Assembly: GCA_049840435.1 (NCBI GenBank)
Contig: JASGKY010000051.1
Coordinates: 109,728-173,727, forward strand
Length of the DNA stretch: 64,000 bases
Origin: JADLHS01 sp049840435
GTDB lineage: Bacteria > Verrucomicrobiota > Verrucomicrobiia > Limisphaerales > JADLHS01
Reading direction: 5' to 3'
Shown: positions 1-8,595 of the stretch, one piece after another
Layout of the letters: every line of letters starts with the position of its first letter
Numbering within the stretch: the stretch's first letter is position 1
Translations under genes and position numbers: made by a program
The notes under the pieces: generated by a model
Seen by the model: only the letters and a program-made list of their open reading frames with translations
The model's database searches: none
Told to the model about the DNA's origin: nothing

Positions 1-347
1 GCAAACTCTCCGATCTCGCGCTCGGCACGCCGGAGGAAGTGGTAATGATCGGCGACACGATGGAAACGGACATCCGGGGTGCGTTCGAGGCGGGGATGCA
101 TTCGTATCTCGTGCTCAGCGGCTCGACGAAGTTCGAGGATGTGGCGGATTACGTCTATCAACCCACGCGCGTGTTGCGCAGTGTGGCGGAACTCACCGAA
201 GAGATCAAAACCGGCAAACCTGCTGAATTGCTGCCGGAAATCAGCGAGGCGAGCAGCGGCTTTCGCATGAGTCGCGCGGGCTTGCGGCATCAAACGGATG
301 TCTTCGCCTTGCACAAGCCCCGCCCCCGCCCGGCGATGACCAAGTAA
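1..347 (+). CDS. HAD-superfamily (NagD-like) hydrolase, C-terminal part
   Basis: The window opens inside this gene; about 114 codons are visible, reading in frame from base 3 to the stop at 345-347. The segment carries the last conserved HAD motif, GDTMETDIRGAFEAGM, in which the two acidic residues of GDTMETD would hold the catalytic Mg2+. It is followed by a typical C-terminal part with LVLSGSTKFEDV and a predicted helix, as in the HAD-IIA (NagD / p-nitrophenyl phosphatase) group, which dephosphorylates small cytosolic phosphoesters such as sugar phosphates or nucleotides. The substrate cannot be judged because the nucleophile motif and cap domain lie outside the window. The tail after about residue 85 is basic and proline-rich and looks non-conserved. 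A hairpin repeat starts three bases after the stop codon. Confidence 0.75.
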   Translation, partial: KLSDLALGTPEEVVMIGDTMETDIRGAFEAGMHSYLVLSGSTKFEDVADYVYQPTRVLRSVAELTEEIKTGKPAELLPEISEASSGFRMSRAGLRHQTDVFALHKPRPRPAMTK

Positions 348-349
348 CT

Positions 350-410
350 CTGTAGCGGCGGTCTGTGACCGCCGTTGGCTCAGAACAGCGGGCACAGACC
401 GCTGCTACAG
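350..410. repeat. REP-like palindromic element
   Basis: An imperfect inverted repeat. The left arm CTGTAGCGGCGGTCTG (350-365) pairs with the right arm CAGACCGCTGCTACAG (395-410), with one G-T mismatch in 16 positions. Between them lies a second GACCGCC copy. It sits directly behind a stop codon and ahead of hisF. Its form (GC-rich palindrome, intergenic, next to a stop) is that of REP/BIME elements. It could also act as a factor-independent transcription stop, although no T-run follows on either strand. Confidence 0.6.
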
Positions 411-460
411 TTCACCAAATTGATTGCGTCACGCCCGGCGCGACGGTTCAATGTGTCGCG

Positions 461-1240
461 ATGATGGCTAAACGTGTCATTCCGTGCCTCGACGTTCATG
501 ACGGCAAAGTCACCCGCGGCGTACAATTCGGCGTCGCTGAGAAGGGCGGCCTGAAGAACGTCGGTGATCCCGTGGAGCTCGCGCTCCGTTACAACGAGCA
601 GGGCGCGGACGAAATGGTGTTCTTCGACATCACCGCCACCGCGCATGGTCGCGGCACGATGGTGGACGTGATCGAACGAGCGGCGGATCAATGCTTCATG
701 CCGCTCACGGTCGGTGGCGGCATCAAATCCGTGGACGACATGTACACGATGCTCCGCGCCGGCGCGGACAAGATCAGCATCAACTCCAGCGCGCTCGCCC
801 GGCCTGAACTCATCCGCGAAGGAGCAGAGAAATTCGGCAGTCAGTGCATCGTCGTTTCAATTGACGCCAAACGCATCGCTCCCGGCGTGGACAAATGGGG
901 CGTGTTCTCCCACGGCGGCCGCAAGGACACCGGCCTTGATGCAGTGGAATGGGCGAAGAAAGCTGTGTCGCTCGGCGCAGGTGAGATTGTATTGAACTCC
1001 ATTGATGCCGACGGCACAAAAGCAGGCTTTGACCTCGTCATCACCCGGCACATCAGCGAATCCGTCGGCGTACCCGTCGTAGCCAGCGGCGGTGCGGGCA
1101 AGTTGGAGCACATGGCCGAGGTTTTACTGGAAGGCAAAGCGGACGCCGTACTGGCGGCGAGTATTTTTCACTTCGGCACTTACACCGTGGGCGATGTGAA
1201 GCAATATCTATCGAAACAAAATATCCCCGTACGCCTCTAA
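461..1240 (+). CDS. hisF: Imidazole glycerol phosphate synthase cyclase subunit HisF
   Basis: HisF takes ammonia from its partner HisH and the substrate PRFAR and makes imidazole glycerol phosphate and AICAR, linking histidine and purine synthesis. The protein is a 259-residue (beta-alpha)8 barrel of normal family length. The start at 461 gives MMAKRVIPCLDVHDGK and places the catalytic Asp of CLDV at residue 11, matching the known enzymes; the second catalytic Asp lies in VVSIDAKR. Phosphate-binding glycine loops are visible as VGGGIKS and ASGGAGK. The open frame extends upstream to 365 but that part overlaps the hairpin repeat and is not HisF-like. No other his gene is nearby, so hisF is separated from any his operon in this window. 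Confidence 0.95.
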   Translation: MMAKRVIPCLDVHDGKVTRGVQFGVAEKGGLKNVGDPVELALRYNEQGADEMVFFDITATAHGRGTMVDVIERAADQCFMPLTVGGGIKSVDDMYTMLRAGADKISINSSALARPELIREGAEKFGSQCIVVSIDAKRIAPGVDKWGVFSHGGRKDTGLDAVEWAKKAVSLGAGEIVLNSIDADGTKAGFDLVITRHISESVGVPVVASGGAGKLEHMAEVLLEGKADAVLAASIFHFGTYTVGDVKQYLSKQNIPVRL

Positions 1241-1337
1241 AAAATCCTCAAAAACGGGGAATTGTCTGCGAAAAGAGTCGTCCGCAACGAACAAAAACAT
1301 TGCCTCTCTGCCTAGGGTTTGGCTTCATTTGCGGGTT

Positions 1338-1652
1338 ATGGCACAGGCCGCAGGGAAACAGGGTTCGTCGCCAACCGAACGCCGCCGGATGCAAATATTG
1401 TATTCTGGTCGCGTGCAGGGAGTCGGCTTTCGTTATGCGGTTCGGACTTTGGCGGCTGGGTATGAAGTCACTGGCGCAGTCCGTAATCTGGCCGATGGGC
1501 GCGTGGAATTGACCGCCGAAGGCCAGAAAAAGGAACTCGAAGCGTTCCGCGAAGCCATTCATGAGGCCGGATTGGCGGCCAATATCCGCAATGAAGAAGC
1601 TCATTGGGACGACGCCAAGGGCGGATTCACTGGGTTTGCCATCGAGCGATAA
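1338..1652 (+). CDS. Acylphosphatase
   Basis: This small cytosolic enzyme hydrolyses carboxyl-phosphate bonds such as those in acetyl phosphate and carbamoyl phosphate. The family signature is clear: YSGRVQGVGFR contains the phosphate-binding loop with its catalytic Arg, and the second motif VRNLADGRVEL carries the catalytic Asn. The core, from MQILYSGRV to the end, is about 87 residues, the usual size. The start is uncertain: ATG at 1338 gives a 17-residue extension, ATG at 1389 starts exactly at the fold, and TTG at 1329 is also open. The gene lies 8 bases before the metallophosphoesterase gene and is probably cotranscribed with it. Confidence 0.88.
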   Translation: MAQAAGKQGSSPTERRRMQILYSGRVQGVGFRYAVRTLAAGYEVTGAVRNLADGRVELTAEGQKKELEAFREAIHEAGLAANIRNEEAHWDDAKGGFTGFAIER

Positions 1653-1660
1653 TTTTTAAG

Positions 1661-2383
1661 ATGAAGTTTGCGATCATAGCCGACATCCACGGCAACTTGG
1701 ACGCGTTTCAAGTGGTGCTGGACGATGCCAAAAAACAACAGGTGACCCATTACGCCTGTTTGGGAGACGTTGTCGGATACAACGCCAATCCGAAGGAATG
1801 CCTCGACATCGTTCGCGCGATGAACATGCCCTGTGTGAAGGGCAATCACGACGAATACTGCTCCAGCGAGGAACATCTCGAAGGTTTCAATCCCGCCGCC
1901 GCCGAAGCTGTCAACTGGACGCGCACGCAACTCACCGATGATGATCGCCAGTGGTTGCGCGACCTGAAATACACCCGGATGGTGACCAACTTCACCATCG
2001 TCCATGCCACGCTCGACGGTCCACAACGCTGGGGTTACGTGTTTGACAAGCTGGCAGCCGCCGCGAGCTTCACGTATCAGAATACCTCCGTCTGCTTTTT
2101 CGGTCACACGCACGTACCTGTGGCCTTTATGAAGGACAGCGTAGTCCGTGGCGGCACCTACTCGAAATTCAAAACCGAGCCCGGTAAGAAGTATTTTGTT
2201 AACGTTGGCGCCGTTGGGCAGCCGCGTGATAACAATCCCAAGGCTGCCTATGTCATTTACGACACCGTAGACGGCACGATTGAAATCCGCCGTTTGGATT
2301 ACGACATCGCGGCTGCACAGAAGAAGATTCTGGCCGCCGGTTTGCCGGAACGGTTGGCGGAACGTCTGGCCTACGGGCGCTGA
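1661..2383 (+). CDS. Calcineurin-like metallophosphoesterase (YfcE/MJ0936-like)
   Basis: A 240-residue single-domain phosphoesterase. All metal-binding blocks of the family are in order: ADIHGN near the N-terminus, GDVVGYN, GNHDEY, a His in VHATLDGPQ, and FGHTHVP towards the end. These build the dinuclear metal centre of phosphodiesterases of the YfcE type. The natural substrate is unknown; such proteins cleave model phosphodiesters or cyclic nucleotides in vitro. The ATG at 1661 is chosen because MKFAIIADIHGN is the normal N-terminus; the open frame starts earlier but overlaps the acylphosphatase gene. The stop is followed by an inverted-repeat element before the next gene. Confidence 0.88.
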   Translation: MKFAIIADIHGNLDAFQVVLDDAKKQQVTHYACLGDVVGYNANPKECLDIVRAMNMPCVKGNHDEYCSSEEHLEGFNPAAAEAVNWTRTQLTDDDRQWLRDLKYTRMVTNFTIVHATLDGPQRWGYVFDKLAAAASFTYQNTSVCFFGHTHVPVAFMKDSVVRGGTYSKFKTEPGKKYFVNVGAVGQPRDNNPKAAYVIYDTVDGTIEIRRLDYDIAAAQKKILAAGLPERLAERLAYGR

Positions 2384-2394
2384 TCCTCTCAGTT

Positions 2395-2450
2395 CTTGAT
2401 CATAATCTTAATCGCCTTCGACGGGAGGAAGGATTATGATTAAGATGAAG
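2395..2450. repeat. Short inverted repeat of GATTATGAT/GATTAAGAT units
   Basis: The left side ATCATAATCTTAATC and the right side GATTATGATTAAGAT (2432-2446) contain the same two 9-base words, ATCATAATC and ATCTTAATC, in inverted orientation. They can therefore pair in two registers around a GC-rich centre. The motif recurs near 25199-25238. It lies between the phosphoesterase stop and the start of the glycan locus. It might serve as a terminator or as a dispersed repeat. Confidence 0.5.
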
Positions 2451-2461
2451 ACGCAGAATCC

Positions 2462-3385
2462 ATGAGCCATCCCTTGAAACTGATTCGCGTCATTTCTGAG
2501 GGTCGCCCCGGCCATCAAAACCAGAGCATCGGCCTCGCCGAAGCCCTTGCCCGCCGCACTGGCGCAGCAGTCGAAGTTGTCCGCATCCCCGCCACGTGGA
2601 ATTTGTTCGCCCGCCGCCGGGCTGCCCTCATTATCCAAACCGGCGTCCCTCAACTCGTCATTGGAGCCGGCCACAAGGTGCATCTGCCGTTGTGCTTTGC
2701 CGCCCGAAAATTCAATGCCCGCTCGGTCGTCATCATGAAACCAACCTGGCCCAAGCGTTGGTTCGATCTCTGCGTCCTGCCGCAACACGATTCCGAGCCA
2801 GGCAACGGCAATCCCCGCCTCATCACCACGCTCGGCGCCTTGAATCGCGTCCCCGAAACGAGTCCAGCCAAGCAACCACAGGGCGTCGTGCTCATCGGCG
2901 GTCCCTCCAAATCGCACAGTTGGGATTCGCACCGTACTGCAAGCGCTATCGTCGCAGTAGTCGACTCGCGCCCGGAAGTTACTTGGGCCATCACGGATTC
3001 ACGTCGCACGCCGCCGGAGTTCCTGGAGCAATTGCGAACGCACGGACTCCGCGCAGAAATTATTTCGCACCAGCAGACAAAACCGGACTGGGTGCCGACT
3101 CATCTGATGGCCGCCGAGGAAGCTTGGGCCACCGAGGACAGTGTTTCGATGATCTTTGAAGCCGTCACCGCCGGCGCGCGCACTGGAGTCCTGCCTGTCC
3201 CCGCCACAAAGCCCGATGCCGATCCCGTCCGCGCCGTGCAAAAATTGATGCACGAAGGATACGCAACGAGTTATGAAACATGGGCGCGCAACGGCCGGCA
3301 GTTGCCTGCGCCCAAACCGTTGCACGAAACCGGTCGCTGCGCGGCGCAGGTGCTGGAAAAGCTATACCCTGGCGCGACGCCATGA
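2462..3385 (+). CDS. ELM1/GtrOC1-family (DUF1022) protein
   Basis: A 307-residue protein of the family named after plant mitochondrial fission protein ELM1, which in bacteria accompanies lipopolysaccharide and glycan genes and has a glycosyltransferase-B-like fold. Supporting features are the N-terminal block ISEGRPGHQNQSIGLAEAL, the IGAGHK loop, and the C-terminal segment ESVSMIFEA-like TEDSVSMIFEAVTAGA, which resembles the nucleotide-sugar site of GT-B enzymes. No signal peptide or membrane segment is seen. The stop overlaps the start of the GT4 gene as ATGA, so the two are translationally coupled, which supports a shared role in building a surface glycan. The exact reaction is unknown. Confidence 0.8.
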   Translation: MSHPLKLIRVISEGRPGHQNQSIGLAEALARRTGAAVEVVRIPATWNLFARRRAALIIQTGVPQLVIGAGHKVHLPLCFAARKFNARSVVIMKPTWPKRWFDLCVLPQHDSEPGNGNPRLITTLGALNRVPETSPAKQPQGVVLIGGPSKSHSWDSHRTASAIVAVVDSRPEVTWAITDSRRTPPEFLEQLRTHGLRAEIISHQQTKPDWVPTHLMAAEEAWATEDSVSMIFEAVTAGARTGVLPVPATKPDADPVRAVQKLMHEGYATSYETWARNGRQLPAPKPLHETGRCAAQVLEKLYPGATP

Positions 3386-4497
3386 AAGTTCTGCAAATCC
3401 TTCCCGAGCTGAACGCCGGCGGCGTCGAGCGCGTCGTGATGGTGCTGTCAGATTATCTGGTGGCAAACGGACATCAGTCGATTGTTGTCTCCAATGGCGG
3501 ACGGCAGGTTGCCTCGTTGGAAAAATCTGGCGCCCGGCACATCGCGTTACCCGTGCACCGCAAAAGTCTCGGCTCGCTCTTCCAAGTGCGACCAATGCGC
3601 CAAGTTTTGGAACAGGAGCGCCCGGACATCCTGCACCTCCACTCCCGCGTACCCGGCTGGATTGCGTGGCTGGCGTGGCGGAAAATGAATCCGCAGACGC
3701 GCCCGCGTCTCGCTAGCACGGTGCATGGTTTTTATTCCGTGAACGCTTACTCGGCTATCATGACCCGCGGCGAACGCATCATTGCCGTTTCCGAATGTAT
3801 CCGCGATTACGTGGCAAAAAATTTCCCCCAAACACCGCCCGCCGCCCTTCGCCTCGTGCGCCATGGGCTTGCCCTCGCCGATTACCCGCGCGGCTTCCAG
3901 CCCGATGTCACTTGGCGTGAGCGTTGGCTAAAGGATTTTCCGCAATTCACCGGCAAACAACTGCTCCTGCTGCCGGGCCGCATCACGCGCTTGAAAGGGC
4001 ATGAAGATTTCCTGCACCTCATCGCCGCCCTGTTTAAAACGAACCCGCAAATCCACGGCGTCATCGTCGGCGATACGCACCCACGCAAACGCGCTTACCT
4101 CGACGAACTCAAGCAGCTCGTCCAACAACTGGGGCTCGCAAGCGCCGTCACCTTCGTCGGCCACCGCTCCGACCTGCGCGAAATCATGGCGATGGCGCAG
4201 GTGATCTGCTCGCTATCCACCAGCCCGGAATCGTTCGGACTCACCACGCTGGAAGCGCTCGCCCTGGGCCGGCCGGTGATCGGCTATGATCATGGCGGCG
4301 TGGGCGAACTTTTGCACAAGCTGTATCCAACGGGATGCGTGCCGTTGCGCGATGAGGCCGCGTTGCTCACCACCACGCAACAATTGCTTGCGTTGCATTC
4401 GAGTCCAACGCCAGTGCAAGAACCTTTCACACTCGACGCAATGTGCCGCAGCACGCTCGACGTTTACCGAGAGTTGTTGCAAGCTTCGCGTCGCTGA
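3382..4497 (+). CDS. Glycosyltransferase family 4
   Basis: A 371-residue GT-B glycosyltransferase that moves a sugar from a nucleotide-sugar onto a growing surface glycan at the inner face of the membrane. The N-terminal domain starts with LQILPELNAGGVERVV, the acceptor-side glycine loop typical of GT4. The C-terminal domain carries LLLPGRITRLKGHEDF and the EX7E motif in SPESFGLTTLEALALG, both of which bind the donor. The start at 3382 is chosen because it gives the normal GT4 N-terminus and overlaps the upstream stop. Donor and acceptor sugars cannot be told from sequence. Confidence 0.92.
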   Translation: MKVLQILPELNAGGVERVVMVLSDYLVANGHQSIVVSNGGRQVASLEKSGARHIALPVHRKSLGSLFQVRPMRQVLEQERPDILHLHSRVPGWIAWLAWRKMNPQTRPRLASTVHGFYSVNAYSAIMTRGERIIAVSECIRDYVAKNFPQTPPAALRLVRHGLALADYPRGFQPDVTWRERWLKDFPQFTGKQLLLLPGRITRLKGHEDFLHLIAALFKTNPQIHGVIVGDTHPRKRAYLDELKQLVQQLGLASAVTFVGHRSDLREIMAMAQVICSLSTSPESFGLTTLEALALGRPVIGYDHGGVGELLHKLYPTGCVPLRDEAALLTTTQQLLALHSSPTPVQEPFTLDAMCRSTLDVYRELLQASRR

Positions 4498-4503
4498 GCC
4501 GCC

Positions 4504-5382
4504 ATGTCGTCCGCTGTCATCGCCATCGTCAAAGGAGGGTTGGGTAACCAGCTCTTCATCTACGCGACAGCGCGCGCAATGGCGCTGCGGACGGGGCGCA
4601 CACTCTATCTCGACGCCACGCGCGGCTATGCGAACGATGACTACGGACGCAGCTATCGGTTGGATCGGTTTCCCATTCAGGCCGAAGCGATGCCAGAAGC
4701 TTGGCGCATTGCGCCGACGCTGAAGCACCCGCGTCACAAAATAATCCGGACTCTTAACAAGTTGATGCCCCGCAACACACGTTCCTATCTCGCCGAACGC
4801 CGCACTGCACCGCCCTCCCAACTCACCACACTTCAACCGAACCGCAACCGCATCACGCTGCTAGGTTATTGGCAAAACGAGGCGTACTTCACCGATCATG
4901 CGGCTGCAATCCGAACGGAACTTGCGCCGCCTGCGCCCGCTGACGACAAGAACCGCGCCCTGGGTGAAAAGTTCGCCGCACGCGAATCTGTCTTTTTACA
5001 CTTCCGCCGCGTGCGTTACTGGAACTTGTTGGGTCGCGATTATTATCAGGCAGCGATTGATGCAGCGGTGGCAAAGTTTTCCCGCCCACTCTTTGTCTTG
5101 TTCGGTGATGATCTGAACTGGCCGCAGCAAAACTTGGATTTTCGCGGCGCAAACGTCGAACTCGTTGCTCATAACTCCGACGATGAACTCGCCGATCTGT
5201 GGCTGATGAGCCGGTGCCGCCACGCCATCGTGGCCAACAGTTCGTTCAGCTGGTGGGGTGCCTGGCTCGGTGACGCGACGCCTAACCGGCTCGTCTTGGC
5301 TCCGACGCAAGTTGGCTGGGATGTCGTCATGTGTGACCGCTGGCAACGCATCGCCAACAGCATCGAAACGAAAGCCGGGTAA
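4504..5382 (+). CDS. GT11-family glycosyltransferase (alpha-1,2-fucosyltransferase-like)
   Basis: A 292-residue protein of family GT11, which usually transfers fucose from GDP-fucose to galactose in an alpha-1,2 linkage. Recognisable blocks are the N-terminal VKGGLGNQLFIYATARAMAL (GGLGNQ motif), the late ANSSFSWWGAWLG motif, and LFGDDLNW. The GDP-binding motif I, normally HxRRGDY, is altered here to LHFRRVRYWN: the Arg pair is kept but the acidic residue is missing, so donor use may differ. The gene starts 6 bases after the GT4 stop. No GDP-fucose synthesis gene is in the window. Confidence 0.87.
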   Translation: MSSAVIAIVKGGLGNQLFIYATARAMALRTGRTLYLDATRGYANDDYGRSYRLDRFPIQAEAMPEAWRIAPTLKHPRHKIIRTLNKLMPRNTRSYLAERRTAPPSQLTTLQPNRNRITLLGYWQNEAYFTDHAAAIRTELAPPAPADDKNRALGEKFAARESVFLHFRRVRYWNLLGRDYYQAAIDAAVAKFSRPLFVLFGDDLNWPQQNLDFRGANVELVAHNSDDELADLWLMSRCRHAIVANSSFSWWGAWLGDATPNRLVLAPTQVGWDVVMCDRWQRIANSIETKAG

Positions 5383-5387
5383 ACTAG

Positions 5388-6401
5388 ATGATTATGACAG
5401 ACTCGGCCTCACTAAATACGCCACCGGCACCTCGCTTGCGCGTGCGACTGACTCTGCCACTAATACCTAGCGACTGCGATCTGCGCATACCTGGCGGCGG
5501 CAACGTCTGGCAAGATTGCGAATTTGTAGTAAATCCACCAGCGGATGATCCTTGTGATTTCTGGATCGTCTGCGCCTATGCTCAGGAACATGAAATGGCT
5601 GTTGTTGCTCCGCAAAACACGTTGTTCATTAATGGCGAGCCATTGGAAAAGAAAAAGTATCCGCTCGGATTTTATGCCCAGTTTGGCCACGTGGTAGATA
5701 CGCACAACCAATCAAACCACCCAAATCTGGAATTGCACGCCTCTTGTCTCGGGTGGGGGGTTAACGGTCGCTATAATTACTTTGCAGAACTGTTGCGTCC
5801 GTCCAAAATCAACCGCGTAGGCGTGATCTGTTCGAGCACCGCACAAACTTCCGGACAAAAACTCCGTCTAAAATTTCTGGCGCAACTAAAAGCATCACTT
5901 GGAGGCGATCTCGTTCACTTTGGAAGAGGGTTCAAACCGATTGAAAACAAACTGGACGGCATTTTACCGTATCGATTTCAATTGGTTTTGGAAAATTGCG
6001 TAAGCGACCATTATTGGACGGAAAAACTTGCTGACGCTTACCTCGGCTGGGGATTTCCTTTGTATGCTGGCTGCCTAAACTTGGAATCTTATTTCGATCC
6101 AAACGCTTTTCGGAGAGTCGACCTGAACAAGCCACGACAAGCCATCGAATTGATCCGCAGCCTCCTGGCCACACCAGAAGGCTCACAAGAAATCGAAGCG
6201 GTGCGATTTGCTAGAGGGCAAATTCTAAAGGACTACCACATGATTTTTCGCTGTGCAGCTTTAGCGCGAAGGCACTACGTGCAAAGTCCGAAAAATCAGG
6301 TGGCGATTCGGAGTTATAAGTATTTTCGGAAACGGGCTTGGCCGGCAAGAATTCTGCGCTCTTTGTTAGTCCGACCAGCAATTTCAGCAATCAAAAAATA
6401 A
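5388..6401 (+). CDS. GT10-family (alpha-1,3-fucosyltransferase-like) glycosyltransferase
   Basis: A 337-residue protein. Its C-terminal half contains the GT10 hallmark: FQLVLENC, then HYWTEKLADAYLGWGFPLYAG, the GDP-fucose-binding region shared with bacterial and animal alpha-1,3/4-fucosyltransferases. The N-terminal half (NVWQDCEFVV, DFWIVCAY, NTLFINGEP) is of the acceptor-domain type seen in many GT10-like proteins of bacterial glycan loci. The last 40 residues are basic, which could aid membrane association. Base composition is clearly more AT-rich than the genes on either side, suggesting separate ancestry. A related gene lies at 10275-11330. Confidence 0.85.
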   Translation: MIMTDSASLNTPPAPRLRVRLTLPLIPSDCDLRIPGGGNVWQDCEFVVNPPADDPCDFWIVCAYAQEHEMAVVAPQNTLFINGEPLEKKKYPLGFYAQFGHVVDTHNQSNHPNLELHASCLGWGVNGRYNYFAELLRPSKINRVGVICSSTAQTSGQKLRLKFLAQLKASLGGDLVHFGRGFKPIENKLDGILPYRFQLVLENCVSDHYWTEKLADAYLGWGFPLYAGCLNLESYFDPNAFRRVDLNKPRQAIELIRSLLATPEGSQEIEAVRFARGQILKDYHMIFRCAALARRHYVQSPKNQVAIRSYKYFRKRAWPARILRSLLVRPAISAIKK

Positions 6402-6426
6402 ATCCGCCAGCTTCTAACTGGATTTA
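6399..6426 (-). terminator. Intrinsic terminator of the minus-strand GT2 gene
   Basis: Read on the minus strand, a hairpin (TAAAT with ATTTA, plus CCAG with CTGG, small loop) is followed at once by a run of Ts (complement of 6391-6398). It lies 9 bases beyond the stop of the GT2 gene and overlaps the last codons of the converging GT10 gene. Good shape for Rho-independent termination on the minus strand. Confidence 0.6.
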
Positions 6427-6434
6427 GTCCCCAG

Positions 6435-7298
6435 TTAAGTAAACCAAGTCTTAATGTTTGCCCAAAGCCTCCGCCGCCAAGCCTTAAACTTCTTACCCGG
6501 CCCATACATTCTTCGCCCGTATCTGACAATCGGTGGTTGATTGAACTCTTCCCCCACCCATGTCAAATAGCGGCTCCATAGATGAAGAGTGACTAGCCCA
6601 TTCATATCAACTGGCGCCCGTCTATCACGAATCAAAACCACAGGCAATGCATCCAGCATCACTTTCCCTTTGTCTTTTTTCAGACCACTTACAAGCCCAT
6701 ACATGTGGGCATAATGAACATCCATCGTTTCCAATATTTGCTCCTGCTTGCACAGATCAAAGCAACTCAATTTAACAATATTTAGTGAGATAAGGGAATG
6801 CCCTAAAACCGGCCATACATTCCGAGTCGCGTAGTAGGCTACAAACTTTTGGTAATTCTCAAAGACAAACGGCAGTTCCACATCCGGCTCATACCAATCT
6901 TTGCCTCGAAGAAAACTGCGCAAGATCAAGAGGTTGGGCTGTTCAGTTTGAAGCAACGTTAGCACATGATTCAAAGCTTCAACCGCCAGTGTTTCGTCAT
7001 CACCAATAAGCCAGAAATAGTCCGACTTCACTTGCTTAACCAGATGATGAAAATTCCGATCGGCACCTATGTTGGCTGCATTTTGCTGATATTGAATCGG
7101 GAGCCTTTTTTGGAATTCAGCGACAACTTGTTTAGTCTCATCTTGGGAAGCGTTGTCCGCAATCAAGATGTCAATTTCAGTTGGATTAGAAACGTTCCTA
7201 TAACTTATTTCGATGGAGACCAGCAAATCCCGCAGATAACTGGCTCGCTGGTACGTCGGAATGCAAAGTGTAAGAATTTTTCGGGTGGTTGGTTCCAT
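6435..7298 (-). CDS. Glycosyltransferase family 2
   Basis: A 287-residue GT-A glycosyltransferase. The N-terminus LTLCIPTYQRASYLRDLL is the usual GT2 opening and is followed by IDILIADNASQDET, where the Asp binds the nucleotide, and by YFWLIGDDETL, which holds the metal-binding acidic cluster. No transmembrane segment is seen, so it should act in the cytosol on a membrane-bound acceptor. The gene is AT-rich compared with the rest of the window, like the neighbouring GT10 gene. It is the last gene of the long minus-strand glycan block and is followed by an intrinsic terminator. Confidence 0.9.
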   Translation of the reverse strand: MEPTTRKILTLCIPTYQRASYLRDLLVSIEISYRNVSNPTEIDILIADNASQDETKQVVAEFQKRLPIQYQQNAANIGADRNFHHLVKQVKSDYFWLIGDDETLAVEALNHVLTLLQTEQPNLLILRSFLRGKDWYEPDVELPFVFENYQKFVAYYATRNVWPVLGHSLISLNIVKLSCFDLCKQEQILETMDVHYAHMYGLVSGLKKDKGKVMLDALPVVLIRDRRAPVDMNGLVTLHLWSRYLTWVGEEFNQPPIVRYGRRMYGPGKKFKAWRRRLWANIKTWFT

Positions 7299-7359
7299 GT
7301 TATGATTTTATCGACATTCACATTCAAATGCAGGTCAGCGCACCCATTTTTAAACGATA

Positions 7360-8582
7360 CTATTTGGAGCCGAATTCCTGTCGAGGGCTGATTCCTTTGG
7401 GAACAACCGCATCAGAAAATAAAATCCTTCGGGCAGCCGCGGGCGTGTGATGGTGTCCCAATAGCGCGTGATATTGGTCAACCCAATGCTTAGCCTGCCC
7501 CCACGGTGAATTACGTAACAACTGGCCACACGCATCACTCGTCTGAACGCAAAAACCACACCCAGCATCTTTCATATGTCGGCTGATGGAAGCATAAGTC
7601 GGCGCAAACACGACAATCGGTTTTCCGCTGACGATGGCATCCATGAACTTCGACGGGAACGAGGTTTCCGCCGTAGTTTTCCAGCGTGCATCGAATGAGT
7701 AGGGCACTGGATACCGCTTCAGCGGCGGCGATTTCCTGGCGCAATTGTTCCCTGTCGCAATCATGTCGGCCCACCACGTTTTGGTTTCCGCCAAACACCC
7801 GCTCAAACGTGCGACGATCCTGTGAAATGACTTTCAAACGCCATCCGGGCGCGCCTCCGGCAGCGAGCATTTCTGCCACGGCCTGCAGCACATCCAGATA
7901 GCTGCCGCCGAGCGAGCCAACGTAGGCTAGATTCTTGCGAAGTCGTAATGGTGGCGACTTGGGTTTGGATCACATCATCCGCCACCGGATACAAGATTTG
8001 CGAGCTCACGCCGTAGCGGATCTGTAGTCGTTCCGCCATCCCGGGACAAATCGAGAAGACGCGGCGGGCTTGCTGTAAGCAGTCTCGGATGCCGCGTTGT
8101 GTGGTCTGCATGGCGGCTGAATCCACCCCGGAATGATCAGCCGTTACTTCATAGTCATCCACCACGTAAACCGAGTACGGCAGGCCGAGCCCTTGGGCTA
8201 GATCACGCAACCGCGGCAGGAACTGCCAGTGTGGGCCCGACAATCCGAGCACTTCCACCGGGCGCGATGTAGCAGGACGCCGATAGGCAAGGCGCACCCA
8301 AGCGCGCAACAGCAAGGCATCAGCTTGCACGCGGGCTTCCCCGCGCAAAAAGCGCAGCCACCGCCCGCAATCCCAGGATAGCAACGTCGGCGCCTGCAGT
8401 TTTGTGCCGATGAGTTCGCGCGGGTATTTGCGTGAGGCGACGCGGGTGATGACCTGCGCCACATTGGGTTCGAGGCTGGCAATGATGCGATGCGCCAGCA
8501 CGGCCATACTGACGCCTTCGTTGCCGAGCGGCGGAATGTCCGAGTAAACGATGAACTGGTCTTGGGTGCCAAACGACGCCAT
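7360..8582 (-). CDS. Glycosyltransferase (GT4-like), broken by two frameshifts
   Basis: Three overlapping frames together make one GT-B glycosyltransferase of roughly 400 residues. The first frame begins at ATG 8582 (MASFGTQDQFIVYSD) with an N-terminal acceptor domain: PPLGNEGVSMAVLAHRI, then VVDDYEVTAD and FSICPGMAERL. After about 7955-7965 the frame changes and reads LRKNLAYVGSLGGSYLDVL. After about 7700-7715 it changes again and reads PYSFDARWKTTAETSFPSK and VSGKPIVVFAPTYASI, the donor-binding end with its conserved Lys and Gly. Each part is well formed, so the two indels look recent or artificial. The last codons at 7360 lie just upstream of the GT2 gene. As given, the sequence cannot encode a full enzyme. 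Confidence 0.75.
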
Positions 8583-8595
8583 GAAACGGGGCGGA

